From NCBI GenBank assembly GCA_903867585.1, contig CAIPRZ010000106.1:1-7736 (forward strand): a stretch of DNA of 7,736 nt, read 5' to 3'. Within the stretch, counting starts at the first letter, position 1; every line of letters begins with the position of its first letter. Below, one piece after another: positions 5,814 to 7,736 of this stretch. Origin of the DNA: an uncultured Chlamydiae bacterium (GTDB taxonomy: Bacteria > Chlamydiota > Chlamydiia > Chlamydiales > Rhabdochlamydiaceae). The position numbers and the translations under genes were made by a program. The notes under the pieces are model-generated. The model had not been told where the DNA came from and searched no databases. It saw only the letters and a list, made by a program, of their open reading frames with translations.

Positions 5814-6605
5814 TTATGATTTATAGAGTCTATCTTTATCAACAAAGCCGAGCTTTGATGCCAGATCATAAGCTGATTTTTTACTTAATCCATGGCTTTT
5901 AAGTTCTAAAGCAAGCTCTGTCATATCCTCAACCAAAGGAGCACTTGTTCCTTGAACCACACAGACAAGCTCTCCGCGAGGGGCTTCGATTTTGAATTCT
6001 TGTATTAAAGAGGAGGGAGTTCCTTTATGGACAGTTTCAAATTTTTTAGTGATTTCCCGTATCACACATAAGGAGATTGAGGGATTAATTTTTTCAAAGA
6101 TCTCCAAGGTTTCAATAATCCGTTTGGGAGATTCAAAAAAAACACTTAAACCTTGATAGGTATTGATGGATTCTAAAGTTTTTCTTATTTCTGAGGTTTT
6201 TTTAGATAAAAAACCGACAAATTGAAACTTTTCAATTTCAAATCCCGATAAGATCAACGCACTTAATATACTGGAGGCTCCAGGGACAGTCGTATAGTCC
6301 AGGCCCTCTTTTTGACAGGCTTCAATAAGAAGATAGCCTGGATCTTGAAAGCAAGGGGTTCCGGCATCAGAAATAAGGGCTAGATTTTGTCCTTCCCTTA
6401 ATTTTTCACAAATTTCGCTAAGCCGTTTTTTTTCATTGAAATTGTGGTAAGAAATAAGAGGGGTATTGACCCCGTGAGCTTGTAATAAAACCTTTGAAGT
6501 TCTTGTGTCTTCGCAGTAAATCGCATCAACAGATTTTAAAACTTCAAGAGCCCTTAAAGAGATATCAGAGAGATTGCCAATTGGCGTTGAGACTATGTAA
6601 AGCAT
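5814..6605 (-). CDS. rsmI: 16S rRNA (cytidine1402-2'-O)-methyltransferase RsmI
   Basis: RsmI uses S-adenosylmethionine to 2'-O-methylate C1402 in the 16S rRNA decoding centre. The 263-residue protein has the family signatures in order: YIVSTPIGNLSDIS (3-16), CEDTRTSKVLL (31-41), the SAM-pocket motif ISDAGTPCFQDPG (78-90), VPGASS (108-112), FESPKRI (157-163), REITKKFE (183-190) and APRGE (208-212). Residues 226-263 fit the short helical C-terminal domain of RsmI. The start is the ATG at 6605, since MLYIVSTPIGNL is the usual N-terminus. The frame stays open to 6689, but those 28 codons lie in the tRNA-Cys gene. Only 13 bases separate the tRNA 3' end from the ATG, and they contain no Shine-Dalgarno. 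No separate promoter is seen, so it is probably transcribed with the tRNA. Confidence 0.95.
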   Translation of the reverse strand: MLYIVSTPIGNLSDISLRALEVLKSVDAIYCEDTRTSKVLLQAHGVNTPLISYHNFNEKKRLSEICEKLREGQNLALISDAGTPCFQDPGYLLIEACQKEGLDYTTVPGASSILSALILSGFEIEKFQFVGFLSKKTSEIRKTLESINTYQGLSVFFESPKRIIETLEIFEKINPSISLCVIREITKKFETVHKGTPSSLIQEFKIEAPRGELVCVVQGTSAPLVEDMTELALELKSHGLSKKSAYDLASKLGFVDKDRLYKS

Positions 6606-6619
6606 ATTTTTGATAATTA
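6604..6619 (-). repeat. 16-base direct repeat, copy 1
   Basis: The - strand 16-mer TAATTATCAAAAATAT runs from the last base of tRNA-Cys into the rsmI start codon and recurs exactly at 7693-7708. It is AT-rich, so chance is possible. Confidence 0.4.
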
Positions 6620-6690
6620 GGTGGCACCCAGATTCGAACTGGGGGATGGAAGCTTTGCAGGCTTCTGCCTTACCACTTGGCGATGCCACC
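6619..6690 (-). tRNA. tRNA-Cys(GCA)
   Basis: The 72-base gene folds into a full cloverleaf: acceptor stem GGTGGCA/TGCCACC, a 3-bp D stem GCC/GGC with loop AAGTGGTAA, anticodon stem GAAGC/GCTTC with loop CTGCAAA (anticodon GCA), a 5-base variable loop, and T arm CCCAG-TTCGAAT-CTGGG. The discriminator base is U73, the identity base for cysteinyl-tRNA synthetase. The 3' CCA is not encoded, so it must be added after transcription. It has its own promoter directly upstream and rsmI directly downstream. Confidence 0.97.
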
Positions 6691-6697
6691 GCGATAA

Positions 6698-6726
6698 ATT
6701 ATGTACCAAGTCCCTCTTAGTGTCAA
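6698..6726 (-). promoter_or_regulatory. Sigma70-type promoter of tRNA-Cys and rsmI
   Basis: A perfect -35 TTGACA (6726-6721), a spacer of exactly 17 bp and a -10 CATAAT (6703-6698, five of six matches). Seven bases separate the -10 box from the first base of tRNA-Cys, so transcription should begin at or next to the mature 5' end. The -35 box starts three bases after the stop codon of the upstream gene. This is the best promoter in the window and would also serve rsmI. Confidence 0.75.
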
Positions 6727-6729
6727 TTC

Positions 6730-7736
6730 CTAGTTGGTTCCTGCAAAGACAACCCCTACAGAATTGGGGGCTATTTGGATCTGAGGTTGGGTAGTAAAGC
6801 CAGTGGAAAGGAGGGTCGGAGTACCAAAAGATTTATTAGTAGTAGAGTATAAGGAGGCAAAGATGGAAAAGGTTCCGCTAATATTTTCGGACCAAAAGAC
6901 CGCTATTTGGTTAGAAAAATTGATTAATACTGGGGGGCTTATAGATTGAGGGCTTGTTGTACTAATCGCTCGCTCCCCAAAAAAAGAATTCAGAGGGGTT
7001 AGGTAGATGTTATAAAATATATAATTACCACCACTAGTATTTCCGTTATAAACTGTGACCACGTTGTTATTAGTGTCCACAGTCGATACTACTGTAGGGC
7101 TAACATTTAAAAGAGTAGGTGAGCCTGCGGTTGTTCCCGTTACAGTCCCGAAAGTTACTATAGAGGGTTGATTGACGGTGGTAGGGGTCCCGAAGGTGTA
7201 GTTAGTATTATTTAAAATACAGCTTAAAATTGAATAACCTGTGGATGGTTGGGTCACTTGAGTTAAGTAAAGACCAGATGATATGGGTGTAGCTTGCGGC
7301 AAGGCTTGGGGATTATAGAAAGTGGTGGTTGCTGTAGAAATCGCTGACCACCTGTTTAAAGTGGTATTATAGGCTGCACTATAAAGTGTGCTGACACTAT
7401 TACTGGAGCCATTAAATAACACATAAGCATGGTTACCTAAATCATAATTTATTTGCGTAAGCGTGCCTGAACTATACGTAAAACTTCCTGAAAGGTAGGT
7501 CGGTAAAAGAATTCGACCACCAACTGCTACACTACAAGCTCCAATTCGCGTGCCATTGGTCCCTATCTCTCCAAAAAATAGGTTATTAGAGGTTGAGCCA
7601 AATTGCAAAAAATAGAAATTGCTTTGAGTGTAATCGGTAAGTAAAAAGGGCTCACCTACATAAACACCCACTTGTCTTGAATAACAGAGGCTATATTTTT
7701 GATAATTAAGTTGTGTAAAAGCAATAAGGCCAACAT
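6730..7736 (-). CDS. Repeat-rich beta-propeller-like protein, Ser/Thr/Asn-rich (5' end outside window)
   Basis: The frame is open to the window edge, so the start lies beyond 7736; the GTG at 7671 is probably internal, because the preceding residues (VGLIAFTQLNYQKYSL) belong to the same repeat pattern. I recognise no named family. Counting from that GTG as residue 1, related blocks recur about every 50-70 residues: AYVLFNG (82-88), GYSILSCILNNTNYTFGTPT (145-164), VVTVYNG (204-210), IAVFWSEN-x-SGTFSIFASLYSTTNKSFGTPT (256-286), and VGVVFAGTN at the very end. Residues 146-166 and 268-288 align without gaps at 9 of 21 positions. A chain that ends on the first strand of a further blade is typical of a beta-propeller closed by pairing its ends. 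The composition (very rich in Thr, Ser and Asn, few charged residues) differs sharply from its neighbours and suggests a secreted or surface protein, but any signal peptide is outside the window. The tRNA-Cys promoter begins three bases after its stop. Confidence 0.75.
   Translation of the reverse strand, partial: VGLIAFTQLNYQKYSLCYSRQVGVYVGEPFLLTDYTQSNFYFLQFGSTSNNLFFGEIGTNGTRIGACSVAVGGRILLPTYLSGSFTYSSGTLTQINYDLGNHAYVLFNGSSNSVSTLYSAAYNTTLNRWSAISTATTTFYNPQALPQATPISSGLYLTQVTQPSTGYSILSCILNNTNYTFGTPTTVNQPSIVTFGTVTGTTAGSPTLLNVSPTVVSTVDTNNNVVTVYNGNTSGGNYIFYNIYLTPLNSFFGERAISTTSPQSISPPVLINFSNQIAVFWSENISGTFSIFASLYSTTNKSFGTPTLLSTGFTTQPQIQIAPNSVGVVFAGTN
7693..7708 (-). repeat. 16-base direct repeat, copy 2
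   Basis: An exact copy of the 16-mer at 6604-6619, here inside the coding sequence of the repeat-rich protein (residues NYQKY). The flanks are not tRNA-like. Confidence 0.4.

Noticed and set aside
6606..6689. N-terminal extension of RsmI by 28 residues from an upstream ATG
   Set aside because: These codons lie within tRNA-Cys; the family N-terminus is MLYIVSTPIGNL at 6605.

Overview
The window is AT-rich, densely packed DNA. It suggests a bacterium of the phylum Chlamydiota, probably an environmental chlamydia. The best clue is a divergent second-type chaperonin (GroEL-like, 485 residues) outside any groES-groEL operon; extra, diverged GroEL copies are a known chlamydial trait. This assignment is an inference from gene content, not a database match.

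Layout. At the left edge, on the + strand, is the last part of a PgpH/YqfF-type 7TM-HD protein (c-di-AMP phosphodiesterase family). Everything else is on the - strand and reads right to left. From the right edge: a Ser/Thr/Asn-rich protein with repeated beta-propeller-like blades, cut by the window end; a good sigma70-type promoter; tRNA-Cys(GCA); rsmI (16S rRNA 2'-O-methyltransferase); a short intergenic region with a perfect 9-bp hairpin that covers the Shine-Dalgarno of the next gene; the GroEL-like gene; a 127-bp AT-rich spacer; a small, very basic protein of unknown function; then a compact run of four genes: metallophosphoesterase, YkgJ-type Cys-cluster protein, phosphoglucomutase/phosphomannomutase and a Nudix hydrolase. 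The Nudix gene meets the PgpH gene tail to tail with a 9-bp overlap.

How the genes work together. The four-gene run has overlaps or very short gaps (20 bp overlap, 28 bp gap, 1 bp TAATG overlap), so it is probably one transcript serving general phosphate, sugar-phosphate and nucleotide housekeeping. tRNA-Cys and rsmI appear to share one promoter, both being translation-related. The chaperonin keeps the nucleotide-binding signatures and the hydrophobic apical surface but has lost intermediate-domain sequence and the Gly-Met tail.

Most interesting signals: the hairpin that hides the ribosome binding site of the GroEL-like gene (a possible RNA thermometer or operator), the pruned chaperonin itself, the tRNA-Cys/rsmI unit whose mRNA has only 13 nt between tRNA end and start codon, and the repeated propeller protein. 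No CRISPR array, transposase, phage gene or clear defence system is visible.
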